Positions 1-12,424 are shown, counted from the first letter of the stretch. The stretch is 64,000 bases of DNA from Luidia sarsii (GCA_949987565.1 OX465113.1:1952264-2016263); one strand, 5' to 3'. Notes: generated from the sequence alone by a model not told the origin. Made by a program: numbers and translations.

Positions 1-95
1 GTACCACGCTACCACGCAAATACCTATACAGGTACAAATCTAAACAACTCGCCCCATATTCACCCGACGCTGTCACGCATATCATTGTGTATCAG

Positions 96-355
96 ACCGA
101 ACAGGTCTGAGAGGATGACCACCCAACTTTGAATATCCAGCGAGACCCGTTGACTAGAATAGGGACGGACGGTGCTCTTGTAGAAACATTTTACTCTTGT
201 CCTTGCGTGTCTTTGGACCGAACAGGTCTGAGAGGATGACCACCCAACCTTTGAATATCTAGCTAGACCCATTGACTATAATAAAGGCGGACGGTGCTCT
301 TGTAGAATCATTTTACTCTTGTCCTTGCGTATCTTTGATCCGAACAGGTCTGACT
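96..355. repeat. tandem repeat, unit about 121 bp, just over two copies
   Basis: Two near-identical units begin at about 96 and 217 with the words ACCGAACAGGTCTGAGAGG, and a truncated third starts at about 339. Each full unit carries GACGGTGCTCTTGTAGAA and a shared ACTCTTGTCCTTGCGT block. Divergence between units is a few percent. Nothing coding is evident. Confidence 0.8.
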
Positions 356-465
356 GAATGTCCGATCTCCCTCGAACATTACAGGGAAAATATTATGACA
401 AAGATAGAGGCAGACGAGTTTAATATGGAAACCTCACCGTTTCCCCTTAACGAAATCCACCTATA

Positions 466-817
466 ATGACCTCCTCCCACACTCCCTCCCCCTCTCCCCC
501 TCTTCATATCTCTTTATCTCTCTCATCATCCCTTCTCTCTCCCTCACTCTCCATCTCTCTCCCCTCTCCCTCTCTTTCCCACTCTCTCTACCCCTCTCCA
601 TCATCCCCTCTCCGTCTATCTCTCTTTCTCTCTCTCTCCCTCACTCTCCATTTCTCCCCTCTCTCTCCACCCCTCTCTCCCTTTGTCTTCCTCTCTCTTC
701 CTGTCTCTCTGCCCCCTTCTCTCTTCCTCACTCTCCATTTCTCTCTCCACCCCTCTCTCCCCTCTCTCCCTCTCTCTACCTGTCTCGCTCCCTCTCTGTG
801 TGTCTCTCTTCACACCT

Positions 818-891
<74 letters not shown>

Positions 892-1008
892 CCTCTCTCC
901 ATCTCCCTCTCTCCCTTTCTCTCCCACTCTATATGGTGTCTCTCTCTACACCTCTGTCTCTCTCTATACCTCTCCCTGTCTCTGTCTCTCTCAGCCCCAT
1001 CAATAATA
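466..1008. repeat. CT-rich polypyrimidine tract with pure (CT)n core
   Basis: About 540 bp of almost uninterrupted pyrimidines on the plus strand, with an uninterrupted (CT)n stretch at about 828-892. Open frames of 70-207 codons on both strands here are Ser/Leu/Pro or Arg/Glu simple sequence and are artefacts of the composition. Confidence 0.95.
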
Positions 1009-1033
1009 GATAAGAAATCATTATATATTTCTC

Positions 1034-2950
1034 GTTTCTTCTTCTTCTTCTCCCCAAAAGCCCATAGACAATGCACAGGGGTTTTGTAAGCACGACTTTG
1101 GTCATTGAACAGACTTGGATTTTTTTCAAACGTGGCAAATGCATAAAGCCCATGCTGAAATTGATCCTAAACACCTTGATATCATCATGACGTCATCACG
1201 TGTCACGTAACATTGCTTTAAAGGGGCAAATTTCAAAATCCATTAAAAGCAAAAGTACAAGTTAGTTTGGTTTCAACTTTGCACTGTATCTAAGTTGGGA
1301 AAAGGTGTATCCAAAAATCGCCATCAATTGATCGTGATGTCATCGCATGAATATTTATGAGGTCATGAACTTTTCAGATTTTCACATTGAAATGAGCATA
1401 TTTGGCCAACGGAGCGAGATTTTTTTCATTTTTTCTTTGATATCTATTGGGGACATGGTTTAGAAACACCTTCCGTAGCCAAAATGTCATTACGCAATCA
1501 TGACGTCATCAAAACGTGTGATTTTAAAACACATATAAGGCATTGGCCGATCATCTCAACATTTGGTATGTCGTAAGCTATCATGCTAGACATTCCAAAT
1601 CTAAAGCTTGGAACCAAAAGACCATTGTTTAGAATTATTATGCATTTTTGAATACCACACTCAAGTCCCATAGGCTTTGTGCACAAAATATGTACATGCG
1701 TTTTGGAGTAGGAATGGGGCTATTCTATGACTTAAGGTGATATACAAAAATGTTGCAAACTGCTTACTGACTAAAATTACCAGAATGTAAATCTTAAAAT
1801 TTAGTGGGCCTGACGTTTCGATCCTAGCAGGACCTTTCTCAAAGGCAGAGTGACAAGGACAAAACAGATACATGTACATGTAAATGGAGGAAGGGGGGAG
1901 AGTGAATAGGACGCGGATGAGAAACAAAGGACAAAGAGTGAAGCTGGTAGGGAGAGATCAAAGGGAAGGGCAAGCGGTGGGGTAGGGATTAGTGAGAGGA
2001 GGGGGAAAGATCAAAGAGAAGGGCAAGGAGTAGGGTAGGGATTAGTGACAAGAGGGGGAAAGATCAAAGAGAGAAGTGTGAAGGACTAAACACAAAAGAA
2101 GGATTATCAGAAAGCTGCATGGTGTTAGTCATTACCCTCCTGGATGTTGAGACCATGTGGTTGAATAGTCCGAAGACGCTTCATCCACATTTTCTCACGG
2201 CTAAGACGGACAGCATTACTACGGTGACCAAGTGATTCTATGCCCAGTACACTCATATCTGATATCGAATGATCAGGGAGATTGAAGTGATACCCAACAG
2301 GGGTGTCCATTTTACCGGTTTTGATAGTAGACCTATGGCCATGGATCCGTTTTTTGACGTTCTATGACTTGTTAAAAACAGACGTGGAAAAGCTCTATTC
2401 TCTGTTTCACAACAGACATATATGTCATGCCGGCACGGCAACATAATAAAGCATATCGTGTCCGTGTCTTTGGTTCCGTCATGATTGCGTAACGACATTT
2501 TGGCTCCGGGAGGTGTTTCTAAACCATGTCCCCAATAGATATCGAAGAAAAAATGAAAAAAAAATCTCGCTCCGTTGGCCAAATATGCTCATTTCCGTGT
2601 GAAAATCTGAAAAGTTCATGACCTCATAAATATTCATGAGATGACGTCACGGTCAATTGATGGCAATTTTTTGATACACCTTTTCCCAACTTAGATACAG
2701 TGCAAAGTTGAAACCAAACGAACTTGTACTTTTGCTTTTAATGGATTTTGAAATTTGCCCCGTTAAAGCAATGTCACGTGACACGGGATGACGTCATGAT
2801 GATACAAGGTGTTTAGGATCAATTTCAGCATGGGCTTTATGCATTTGCCACGTTTGAAAAAAATCCAAGTCTGTTCAATGACCAAAGTCGTGCTTACAAA
2901 ACCCCTGTGCATTGTCTATGGGCTTTTGGGGAGAAGAAGAAGAAAAACAA
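1034..2950. mobile_element. foldback element with about 475-bp inverted arms
   Basis: The left arm (about 1034-1508) is the reverse complement of the right arm (about 2476-2950), with a few percent mismatches and small indels. Identical peptide shadows appear in inverted orientation at both ends, which is how the symmetry was found. The unique centre (about 1510-2475) contains one single-arm copy of the GACGTTTCG repeat at 1738-1860, so that repeat apparently inserted or was captured inside. No transposase frame is visible in the centre, so this is probably a non-autonomous element. Target-site duplications could not be fixed by eye because the outer ends run into GAA/TTC-rich sequence. Confidence 0.8.
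1738..1860 (+). repeat. GACGTTTCG-family repeat, single arm
   Basis: Starts with the family terminus GTGATATACAAAAATGTTGC, continues through ACTGCTTACTGACTAAAATT to the core (CCTGACGTTTCGATCCTAGC, then CAGGACCTTTCTCAAAGG). Only one arm is present. It matches the left arm of the complete hairpin at 53085-53265 almost base for base. Confidence 0.85.
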
Positions 2951-2968
2951 AAATCAGAACAAAAGATA

Positions 2969-3005
2969 TAGCTTTTCCGCTTCCCTGGAAGCGGCGGAAA
3001 AGCTA
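2969..3005. repeat. short perfect hairpin next to the foldback element
   Basis: TAGCTTTTCCGC (2969-2980) is matched by GCGGAAAAGCTA ending at 3005, with an inner self-complementary GCTTCC/GGAAGC and a CT loop. It is followed by an A-tract. It lies immediately outside the right arm of the 1034-2950 foldback element and has no counterpart at the left end. Confidence 0.7.
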
Positions 3006-6000
3006 AAAAAAACTGCCTCTTGTAAAATCGCACGTAGCCTTGTCAGATTTTAAAGGCAACATGCAATGTGAATTATGATTAATAAGAAAGAAATACTACA
3101 CAATGTGGAAAGGAGATTTTGTGAATGGCGTTGTTCGTTTTTACTTTAAAATACCTAATTGGTATGCGGTAGTTAATGCTTAAAATAGCATCCCTGACTG
3201 TCGGTCCAAACCCAGAAAAGATACAGGCCTATGATTATTTAGTGGGTGTCGGTGAACCAATGGCAGGTTGTACCTAACACTTTGATTCAAATCCCGGTCC
3301 GGTCAAATTTTCTTTAAGAATTTGGTTGCGTGGGATAGGTATAACGAACCCAAAAGCTAAATACAAGGCTCCGACGAAACAATTACCGAAAGCTCTGTAA
3401 CGGACGATTTGAGCGGACCTGTTCCGCGAAACAGGTCAGCTTTTAGCCCGATCACATGCCGTCGCTTGGATTTGAACCCGAGCCATATTGGGGAAAGTGA
3501 GCAGCGTCACGTAGGGCTAACCGGTTCTGATGTGCGTTAATGAATAAGAAAAGCACATCCACAGCAGGTTGGCAAAGATGGAAACGTGACCCGTCGCGTG
3601 ATAAATTGCTGTGGGCGTTCGGTCGATGCTCTTCATCATGGAGCACCGTTCAGTCTTTCTTCCCAAGAGGGTTCCAAACGAAGTTATGATTAATCAAGGA
3701 AATCTGTAAGAGCACTTCAGATGCCTCCGTAATAATATCACCAAATGCGGAACCACGAGGGCATAGGACCTTTTCCTTACACGAATGGATTTATTAAAAG
3801 GGGTGTAGAACTGCCATTTGAGTAACTGCAAGGGGGGAAAGGAAAGGCGAAATAGGGAATGGAAATTTTGTTTATTATAATCGAAATTCAGCCATGATTG
3901 TATACCTTTCATGACATAGGCCTAAAGCCCTGCGCAGAGATGCTTTCCAGATGGTGTTGCCTCTAGCTCTCCTTGGTTCTAAACTATTGGTCGGAGTCAG
4001 TTATACAGGCGATACATTCGGACATTTCACATAAAGGGCAGAGTGTTGTTTTGCTGTCAGTATTCAACCCTGCTTTGTAGAGGGCTCGGGGACATTATGC
4101 CATGCATCCAAACACAACAAGACAGATTTGTAAAGCTAAAATCCGAGCTTTTCGCAGGAATATATCTGGAGGTTATTGCTTTTTTTAAGTCCACTGTGTG
4201 CCTTACGGCCAGCGAGAAGGGACAAATGGAAGACTTACCCCTGGCTGTTTTTACTGGGAGTGATATACAAAATGCTTTATCTATACCTATCATAATAATG
4301 AATAAACACCTGATGACCGGAGGCGCTGAAGCTTCTAGAATGTCCGCGACGGACAAAAAGACCAACAAGAAACATCGATCCACAAATTGAAAAGAATTGA
4401 TTAAAAGCCCATCAAGAAGTGTGTTCCATTCCCGTTCCGAACAAAATGAGAGGAAAGATCTTTGCTTTAAAGAAGCAAGAAAGTGAAAAACTCAAAGAAT
4501 AGTCACCTCAAGACAGGCACACTCGTTTATGAAAATTCTTACTGCCACAGTTTCTTCCAATCACATAAAACGATATGGGGAGCATCTCTGCCCAATGTGG
4601 ATACATTCCACGCGAGTACTATCCTCGAGTGATTTACACTGTAAAGGGGACGACGTGGGATTTGAAGATGTAACTCAAACTGATTTGTGTCCACATCCAA
4701 GGACAGCTCGACCTGAACTGCGCAAAAAAACCGTGAATGCTCCCAAGTTATTAATCAAGGAGAACGCAAAGCTAGCTTTGGAAGGGCGTAATCTGCGGAC
4801 GAGGAATAGATGTTATTACCAGCCAAGTCGATCATTCAAAGTCCTCTGGTGGAGAAGCATTTTAATCAAAAAGGCAAGGTCTCGGAGACCTCGATAAAAA
4901 TGAATGGCCAATAAAAGGAGGTGGGCAAGTTTCCAATACCACTTCCCGATCCCGGGACCTTGTGACTGAATGCCGGAATAGTACCGATTAAACAAGCCCA
5001 TACACACGGCGAGAAGGTCGTTACGAAGCTGAATGATTAGAGAACAACATTCCGAGGAAAATCTCATACATCAATTTATATACAGTAGGTCCATCGTGAC
5101 TGGTGGTGTGAGCAAACACTGCCTGCCTTTATTCAGATCTGAAACATAGTAAGATGAGGCTCCTCCTCTCTAAGAAAAAAAAGCTATCGATTCAGAGAGA
5201 CAGGAAATCTCGGCAGAGTAATTACTGTATAGGGGTGTGGATTGTAATCGGAAATATAATACCTGAATAGCCACCGGTATCAACATAAAGCATCCCTACC
5301 TTGAATTTTGTCAAAATGTCGATGCTTTAATGTATCTATAGGCCTAATATGTATAATATTATGTAGCAAATTATTATTTTATTTTATTTTAGATTTGGCG
5401 TTGAATTGTTTGAACCATTGTTACTTGATTCGTGCAAACTAGTATAACCTGAAATATTACGATAAGTCGGAGGGAGTTTCAATTCAGCCTGAATATTTTT
5501 CAAATGAAAATGAAAAAAGGGTCATGCGAGTTCCCAAATGTCAGGCCTCGCTTTGGTTTTTAAAACTTGAAGGCGCGTATTTCGAAACCTGCACGCAACG
5601 CGCACTCGTTTGCCCACCCATTTAGTAAAGCGCATGCACCAGCTCTTATTTGCATATTTCATGGGAAAGGTCCATTGTAAAGTAATCAAAATGTGTTCAC
5701 ATGAAATCATCATCCGCTCACGTGGACCAGCAACTCAATAATTTTTACAGAAAAAAAACCATGAATTATTTCTTCAATAAAGCACGCCCTCTATGAAAAA
5801 AAAGAACTGCGTTGACAGGCACGACTATAGAGGGCGCTCTTCGAAAGTTAAAGGTATCAAATAACAAGAACCCCTATATCAAAAAAAAAAATTATAAGAT
5901 TATGCCGAGTTTCAATCGCGTCGTTTGGAGACTCGAGTTCCAATCGTCCAATAACTCGGGGTCACCAGTCGTGAACTGGTGGCATAAATCTTCCCTCCAG

Positions 6001-7209
6001 TTTACGACTTGGCCAAACAAATGGAGACAACTTTGGTCAGAAGGTCAAAGGGCAAAAAGTTTTGCAACATCTATACATGCATGAGTTATACGATACATAC
6101 GATGGCGGCTTCTGCAGTGACTCCAGGACCGAAGAGGTGAATTTATCATGAATTTACTACGCTGTTCTACACGCACATGTCAGGACTAAAATAATTTACA
6201 TTAGCTGCGAGTCGTCTGCACTGGTGTTGCAAGAATTATTTGTAAACAAACTCTTCGGTCTTTGTGCTTGCGTTAATATGAGCATGCTGGGCCCTGTGCG
6301 CGTGCGTGTTGGTGAGTAGCATTGGAATGCAGCCCACTCGTGAACTGGGACATAGGCCTGCTGGTCGTGAACACGATAAACACGACGTGATTGGAACGCA
6401 ACAAATGAGGTACATGTATGTATAACGTATACATGTATAATGATATTATATGCCTGTGCGAAAACTGTTGATGTACACTTAGTTATGGTGACGATATATA
6501 TTCTTTTAAATCATAAATGTGGCTTCCTAACATATGCCTCTCTCATAATTCGTCTACACTTTCACAGGAATTGAATGGCGAACTTGCGCCCCCACCCCGG
6601 CAATCTTAAAGATACATGTATGATGTAGTTAGACTTAGAGCACTCGTTGAAGTCCGGGTGAACTTGTGAAGTCAAACTTTCGTGGGCATTTTACTTTTTA
6701 GAAATTGCTAAAAGTCAGTTTTCCTTTGTTTTGTTTGTTTGAACATATTATTGGATGTACACTACGGAGGTTGGACCCGGGTATACACCCAGCACTTCGC
6801 ATTATTGTTTCGTAATATCAATACTCCCAATAGGTGTGAAGTGGCTGCTTATTTCACTCCCTCAAACAACCACGCAGTATGGGCTGGACGACGCGCGCAC
6901 ACCACGTTAATTAAACAGCCCCAACCCAGTCGCTCGCTAAGCTACGTTTATCATACGTTGCTTGTTTGTAAACGTTACTCAATTGTTTCAGTTACTCACC
7001 TTTTGCAGGCAAATGCTGTCTTGTCCATCCAGAATGACCGACACACGGGATTCCATCTTGTCCTTGGACTTCCTAAATGCAAGTCTGTTATTCTTACACA
7101 TCAACTTCGTGTAAGAATGGCCCCTATCCGGCCATGACATGATACAGAGGTTTTGAGAGCTGCACTACTGCCGTTTCATCCGTTGCACGCCGAGTTGTAA
7201 TGGCCGCCG

Positions 7210-7330
7210 AAGTGCAAGTTGTCGTGTACTGTACATGTACATGTACATGTTCAGTACATACATACAGTACATGTACTGTACATGTACATTACACATGTGT
7301 GTGTACATGTACATGTACAGTAGTACACGA
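7210..7330. repeat. GTACAT/ATGTAC palindromic simple-sequence cluster
   Basis: Dense overlapping copies of GTACATGTAC and variants, self-complementary throughout. Similar but sparser clusters occur at about 16960-17360, 29570-29595, 36005-36130 and 43960-43980. Confidence 0.8.
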
Positions 7331-7434
7331 AAGCCAGCAGGCCGTCTGCGCTGTCGTTGTACAGTAAATTAGCATAACAATAGCAGAACTTCCCTCCCAA
7401 TAATATGATTGGTTGGAAGTGCGCGTGCAACTCT

Positions 7435-7528
7435 CAACTCCGAGTAGGCTGGTTCCCGTCCCCTACCTGGTCTTCAGACGTCTCACGTCCAGTTAGTGGG
7501 GACAGGAACCAGCCTAAACTCCGAGTTG
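7435..7528. repeat. imperfect inverted repeat, about 36-40-bp arms with 18-bp loop
   Basis: The left arm (7435-7470) carries AGGCTGGTTCCCGTCCCC. The right arm (7489-7528) carries its complement GGGGACAGGAACCAGCCT. The loop is 7471-7488. It lies about 280 bp upstream of the PLEKHJ1-like start codon. It could be a tiny MITE or a transcribed hairpin. Confidence 0.65.
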
Positions 7529-7806
7529 GCAAAATCCAAGCGATAGAGGGCGCGAGGCTACAAAGGTCAAAGTTCGGAGGTAGGGGTGTTCCCGTGTTTT
7601 CATCAGCTCCCGGCTTCATTTACGGCCACTGTTAATTAATTGCGACTGGTAGAAGCCAAGGTATAATCCGTCGTTTCCTAAATCTATAGAAGTTCTCGGC
7701 ACATGATTTATTCGGGTCTGTGCTAGATCTTGGATCGCCAGGTTTTGCCACAGACATGTGGTCGTGAAAAAAAGGAGGATTCTCGAGCCGAAGGATCGGA
7801 AACAAA

Positions 7807-10800
7807 ATGAGATTTTCCGAGCATGAACTTCATCGTATGGCCTGTACGGCCACAACACAGTCAACCATGCAAGGAAAACTGTTTTATAAAGGAGCACAAC
7901 AAGGCAAACTGAGACCCGTACAGGGACAAGGTAAGGGACAGGATGTTACGTCAAAAGTAGACTAGTAAAAACTAAAACAAAAGGGGCAGAAATATTCGGA
8001 TAAATACATACATGTATTCTGTTGGTCGGGACTGTTGAGTTTGAAAGGCTCACTCCCTTCAACTGGAGTGAAACTAACCATAACAAGCATAACTATACTC
8101 TATAGTGTCTATGGAGTGGTCACAATAATAAATGAATAATGTCCACTTTTAGAAATATATTCACAAGAATGAGTGAAAATTCATTAGATGGAGTTGCATG
8201 AAGTTATTACTAAATAGATTCAAAAATAAATTTTTGATTTAGTTGTAATTGTAAAATGATATTTTGTAAATTTATCATTCACGTCTGGGCTGAAGTAATC
8301 TTTCACTCGAGGGAATAACATGGAACAGCTAAACTGACCAATCAGGTGCCAAAATGAAGCCCCATTCTGTGACATCACGCCGACCAAGTGAATTTGCAAC
8401 ATTTGTCCTTTCTTGATCGCTTCAATAATAATAACCTCAGACTGAATATCGAAAAGACAGGTGGAATATGGGTGTTTGGATTCATTGCAATCACAAGTAA
8501 AAAAAAAAAAAATGCATTTGAAAAGCACTAGTCATGAGGACGGCCACTTAACTGGTCGGAAATGAGGTCAAAATGGCAGGCTTTTGGCCGGGAATAAAAA
8601 ATCATCTGCCGGAGGGTGTGGGAGACATTGCTGTGTCTTGTGTCAAAAGAACCTCAAGGACTTTGGGTCAGAAGTCTAGAGCCGGGGGAATGATGTTAGC
8701 TCTCCAAAAAAAAGACAAAATTACTTTGTGAGTAAGGCAAGCTACAGACTTGTACAGTCACATCTGCCTTTGGGGTACTACTGGCAGTTCTACTGGCCAC
8801 TTATCCAGACACCTTAGACACCAGGCCTTGGGCCTTTTGCTTTCTTTTTTTTTGGTTCAGTTTAGACAGAAATTTACCTTTCATCCCATCTTTGTGTTCA
8901 GCAGCGATTCTCTGCCAGGCGATGCACATGTTAATTGTTATCAAAGGAAAGTCAGAGTAGAGTTACCCGAGGAATCACTCTTTGATCAGAAATCCTAGCC
9001 ATAGGAGTGTGGCTCTTGGCCAGAAATGAAAATAGCAAAAAATGTCTCGAGAAGAAACTCAACTCAAGTGGAGGATGTTTTTTGTTTCCTTTTGACTGTA
9101 ACTTCAATAATAAATTGATATGATTTATATTCACCTTTAGATAGGCCTATCTGTCTACACTGTACAAATCTAAACGTAGAAAAAGTGTCCAAAAAGATGT
9201 ACATTTTCCTCAAGTGTCAAAAAACTCCACATGCCCTCAATCCTACAGAATCATCCTCCATCACGTTGGGCCTTGTAACCTGTATCCTGCATTTTCCTAG
9301 TGACAAAAACTCCACATGCCCTCACTCCTGTAAATTCCTACAATGCATCAACTACCACTTGCCCGCAATCCCTAGGCTACACATTCCTACACTAGGACAA
9401 TAGGATTATGCAGTGTAGGATTTTGGAAAGTAAGGGTGAGAATTATTTTAAAATAAAATTGTATTGAATTCAAGTAATGCACAGCCACTTTAGTCTGCCA
9501 TGTGGAACGGAAAAAAATTTGACATAATAATATTCTTGTTTTCAGCATTTCGAGAAAGAGAGTTCAGATTGCAAGGCAACTTTCTGTTCTATTACAAGAC
9601 AAATGAGGACAGACGAGCACCAGAGGTAAATGCACTATTTATTTAACCAAATCTTTAAACCACATCAACAGACTTATATGGCCTGATGTTGTGATCCAAG
9701 CAGGACCTTTCTCATAAATGAAAGAAATCAGTAAAGGTGTTAATTGTTAAAAACAAAGTGTTTTTCTGTGAACATTCACGTGTTGATGATCATGCTCTTT
9801 TTTCTTCTTAATTTGGTCCCATTCTCTTGTTAACCTTGACAGCCCCTCGGAGCTCTGCTACTGGAACGCTTCAGTGTCCAGAGAGAGATGAACGCAGAGA
9901 AAGGCTTTCTCTTCTCAATAGGTAAGTATGTCTTCATAGGGCATAAAACCCAAATAGTTCTGCTTCCGATTACATGGCTTTTCATGATAGGGTAGATAGG
10001 TTGGGGATTTTTTGGGGGGGTCAATTTGTTTATACAATCAGATGGAGGCATCTGCTGATCTGCATCTACATGTAGTCAAGGCTCACACATAAGACTACCA
10101 AACATCTGACACAAGACTACCATAGTACCAAATAACAACTTCTGGATTACATACATCAGTCATCTTTGGAATGAGTTTCAGTTGCACCACCGATCCGAAT
10201 GAACATAGAATCCATGCACTGAAAGGATTACATATTCCTGTACTTGTGATGTACACCTTATAGTGGATGGGGTATACCTACCATAAATACCGTTTTTTTT
10301 ACATAGCCTACGTAATGCATTGCATGCTGTTCTTTATCTATACGTTTGAATTATGCATTCTCAAACGTTAGAGGGCCTGACGTTTCAATCCTAGCAGGAC
10401 CTTTCTCAAAGGCAGTTTTTGTATTAACTTTAAATTATGCATTGAATTTTTTCCTCATTATTTTCCGATACATTGTTTAGGGTTTTAGCCTAACATGAGG
10501 GTTAGTCGGGTAATTGGTAGCAGAGCTATTTTATTTAGGGGCCTAGACTGTGCAGGATACCAATGACTGAGTGTTGAGTTCGCCCTGCACAACCGTTCCG
10601 CTCGTACTTTTGTTTCCTCGTCAGCTTTCCAGGATGACAGGGAGAGGAAGCACCTATTTCTGGCCTCCTCGGCCCAGCAGTGTGACCAGTGGGTGGCCGC
10701 CATCCGCAGCGCCAGCTATGAACAGCTCAAATCCACCTGGATCATTCTCCGCAGCAAGATCAAGAGGCTGGTGGACATGGTGAGTATGTGCTGAGTCAAA

Positions 10801-11788
10801 GGAACGATTCAGATACGGTTATGGTATTCAGTCACCTGAGGAGTGTTTAGGATTTGGTTACAAATAAGACTTAAAGGGATAGCACAACATTGGTTGAGGT
10901 CAAAGAATAGCATCCATACGATGTCTGATTCAGTGTATGCATGAAATAGCACACCCGTGAAAATTTTAGCTCAATTCGCCAACCGAGTCTCGAGAAAATA
11001 GTGAAAACCGCTTCATTTGTTTCGCGAAAATGCAGCATTCAACCTATTGTTCCTGATTTTTGTTTTAGATCTCGGGGTGAGACCGTGAGACGTAAACTAT
11101 TTTTTCACGCTTTTCTCCAAAAGCATTTCAGACAGAAATGTTTCAGTGCAAGGTTTCTACTATAACCATCTTCAAACTGTATAGGTTTCATGTTGTGTAG
11201 GGGCTTTAAGACTTAGCTTGGTGGGTGAAAGAATATTGGAGGGTTTGCGGTGACACCATGTATAAGGTCTCTTAAAGAAGAAGATGGATCTGAAAAGAAC
11301 CCGAGTGATAACTCGACGGTCCGGCCAGTATGCTCTGGCCATCTCCTGACATCCTCCTGATGACGTGTACAGAATTGTTCAAAAAAATCATGAAGAAATC
11401 AAAGGCAGTCATGCCATTTTGATTCAGCTCCATGAGCTTCATGGATATTCTATGGATTGTGATCCACGTAGAAGATAGAGTATCATCTGTGGATGGATTA
11501 CAATCTGAGTTTTTATTTCGCCGACAGTCACAAACTACAAACAGCGAGCAGCAATCCCAGCCAGGGGCAATGACAGGTCAGGCCAAGGCCCCTCCCAGGC
11601 CACCCCCACCCAGGCCCCCACCCCCCGCCTCCTCCTCCTCCTCCTCCTCCTCCTACTCCTCTCAGCCGAGGCAACCCTCAAGCCAAGTCCCAATCCAGCC
11701 GATGCGCAGTGCGCCCCAACCTCCCTCCTCGTCGTCCGCCAGTACTCCCCAGGGACCTGCCGAGGGCTTGCTCCTCGACTTCTCCTAG
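7807..11788 (+). CDS. PLEKHJ1: PLEKHJ1-like PH domain protein with Pro/Ser-rich tail
   Basis: Exons: 7807-7930, 9546-9625, 9843-9921, 10625-10779, 11528-11788. All junctions are GT/AG and phases agree (1, 0, 1, 0), giving 232 aa. The start MRFSEHEL matches the MRYNEKEL opening of vertebrate PLEKHJ1, which fixes exon 1. The PH domain spans about residues 21-140: GNFLFYYKTNE, PLGALLLERFSV, then the C-terminal helix with the usual invariant Trp in QQCDQWVAAIRSASYE. The vertebrate protein (about 149 aa) ends soon after this domain. Here the last exon instead adds about 86 residues rich in Pro, Ser and Gln (PPRPPPPRPPPP, then a run of eight Ser). PH domains of this kind usually bind phosphoinositides or partner proteins. 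The cellular role is not well defined. The family call is firm. Exon 5 is supported by phase and open frame, not by homology. Confidence 0.86.
9940..10020 (+). repeat. dispersed repeat fragment, family of 25233-25565
   Basis: The word GTTCTGCTTCCGATTACATG followed by a TAGGGTAGATAGG run matches the two tandem copies in the TTLL7 gene at 25233 and 25405. It lies in PLEKHJ1-like intron 3. Confidence 0.7.
10373..10415 (+). repeat. GACGTTTCG-family repeat, short core
   Basis: GGGCCTGACGTTTCAATCCT followed by AGCAGGACCTTTCTCAAAGG. A single arm in intron 3 of the PLEKHJ1-like gene. Confidence 0.85.
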
Positions 11789-12418
11789 GTCGAGAGGCGG
11801 AGAGGCGACAGCCAGGAGGTATGGAAGTCTGCAGAGGATGGAGCGACTCTCAGTATGATCCCTTCCTCTTCACACATCAGTGAATCTCAGCATCTCTCAA
11901 TTTCTTTCAAGAGTGCATCCATTGATGAGGAAGAAAGTGGGGAAAATGTTACAGTTCATCTTATGTGGATGACTAGTTGAAGGCTTTAATGCATCATGGT
12001 TCATGACATGAAGGATCGTGTACAAATGATCCTTTAAGCTTATTCCTGAAGTTTTCTGGGGATTTGGAATCTTAGACCTATCTTTTGTGTATAAATTGTA
12101 AATGTTTCAAGCCAAACTCCATATAATGTTAACTCTACTCATATTTCATATAACATGTAGATTAACTATAGTTTTTGTTCTTTGACAATGAAGCAATGCA
12201 TTTAAAGATATTTTGCAAGAACAAATATGAATCACTTCATACCTATGACAATGCAATACAACTTTTAAGACGATATTACTACAGGGGCCATGTACATGTA
12301 TTGTCAACTGATGGCAAATGTTACCTTGTTAGAATCATACTTTCCTTGACCAACACTTCAAGTAACTTGCTTATTCGTTTACCATTCATGGTTTTCCAAG
12401 ATTATTTGGTTTCATGTG

Positions 12419-12424
12419 AATAAA
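12419..12424 (+). promoter_or_regulatory. probable poly(A) signal of PLEKHJ1-like gene
   Basis: AATAAA about 630 bp after the stop codon and the first canonical hexamer on this strand downstream of it. Usage is inferred from position only. Confidence 0.5.

Larger units (their letters stand above)
1..7806. other. intergenic, repeat-rich, no supported gene
   Basis: Apart from the repeats listed separately, I see no exon with splice signals and family similarity. Open frames at 4043-4390 and 4529-4897 (+) and 6739-7137 (+) have no recognisable domain, no flanking splice logic and average composition. A tRNA-like B box on the minus strand near 3470 (GGTTCAAATCC) and another on the plus strand near 3285 suggest decayed SINE fragments. 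Confidence 0.6.

Noticed and set aside
466..1089. Plus-strand open frame of 207 codons, Ser/Leu/Pro
   Set aside because: It is the translation of a CT simple-sequence tract, open in several frames and on both strands.
929..3006. Two open frames sharing an identical peptide (929-1174 minus, 2809-3006 plus)
   Set aside because: They are the two arms of the foldback element read outward. No longer frame or family similarity supports a gene.
4043..4897. Open frames of 115 and 122 codons
   Set aside because: No recognisable domain, no splice logic and an antisense frame of similar length. Probably chance.
6102..6136. Short ATG segment (MAASAVTPGPK) followed by a GT donor-like site
   Set aside because: It was considered as exon 1 of the PLEKHJ1-like gene. 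Its phase does not fit, and the exon at 7807-7930 matches the family N-terminus with correct phase.
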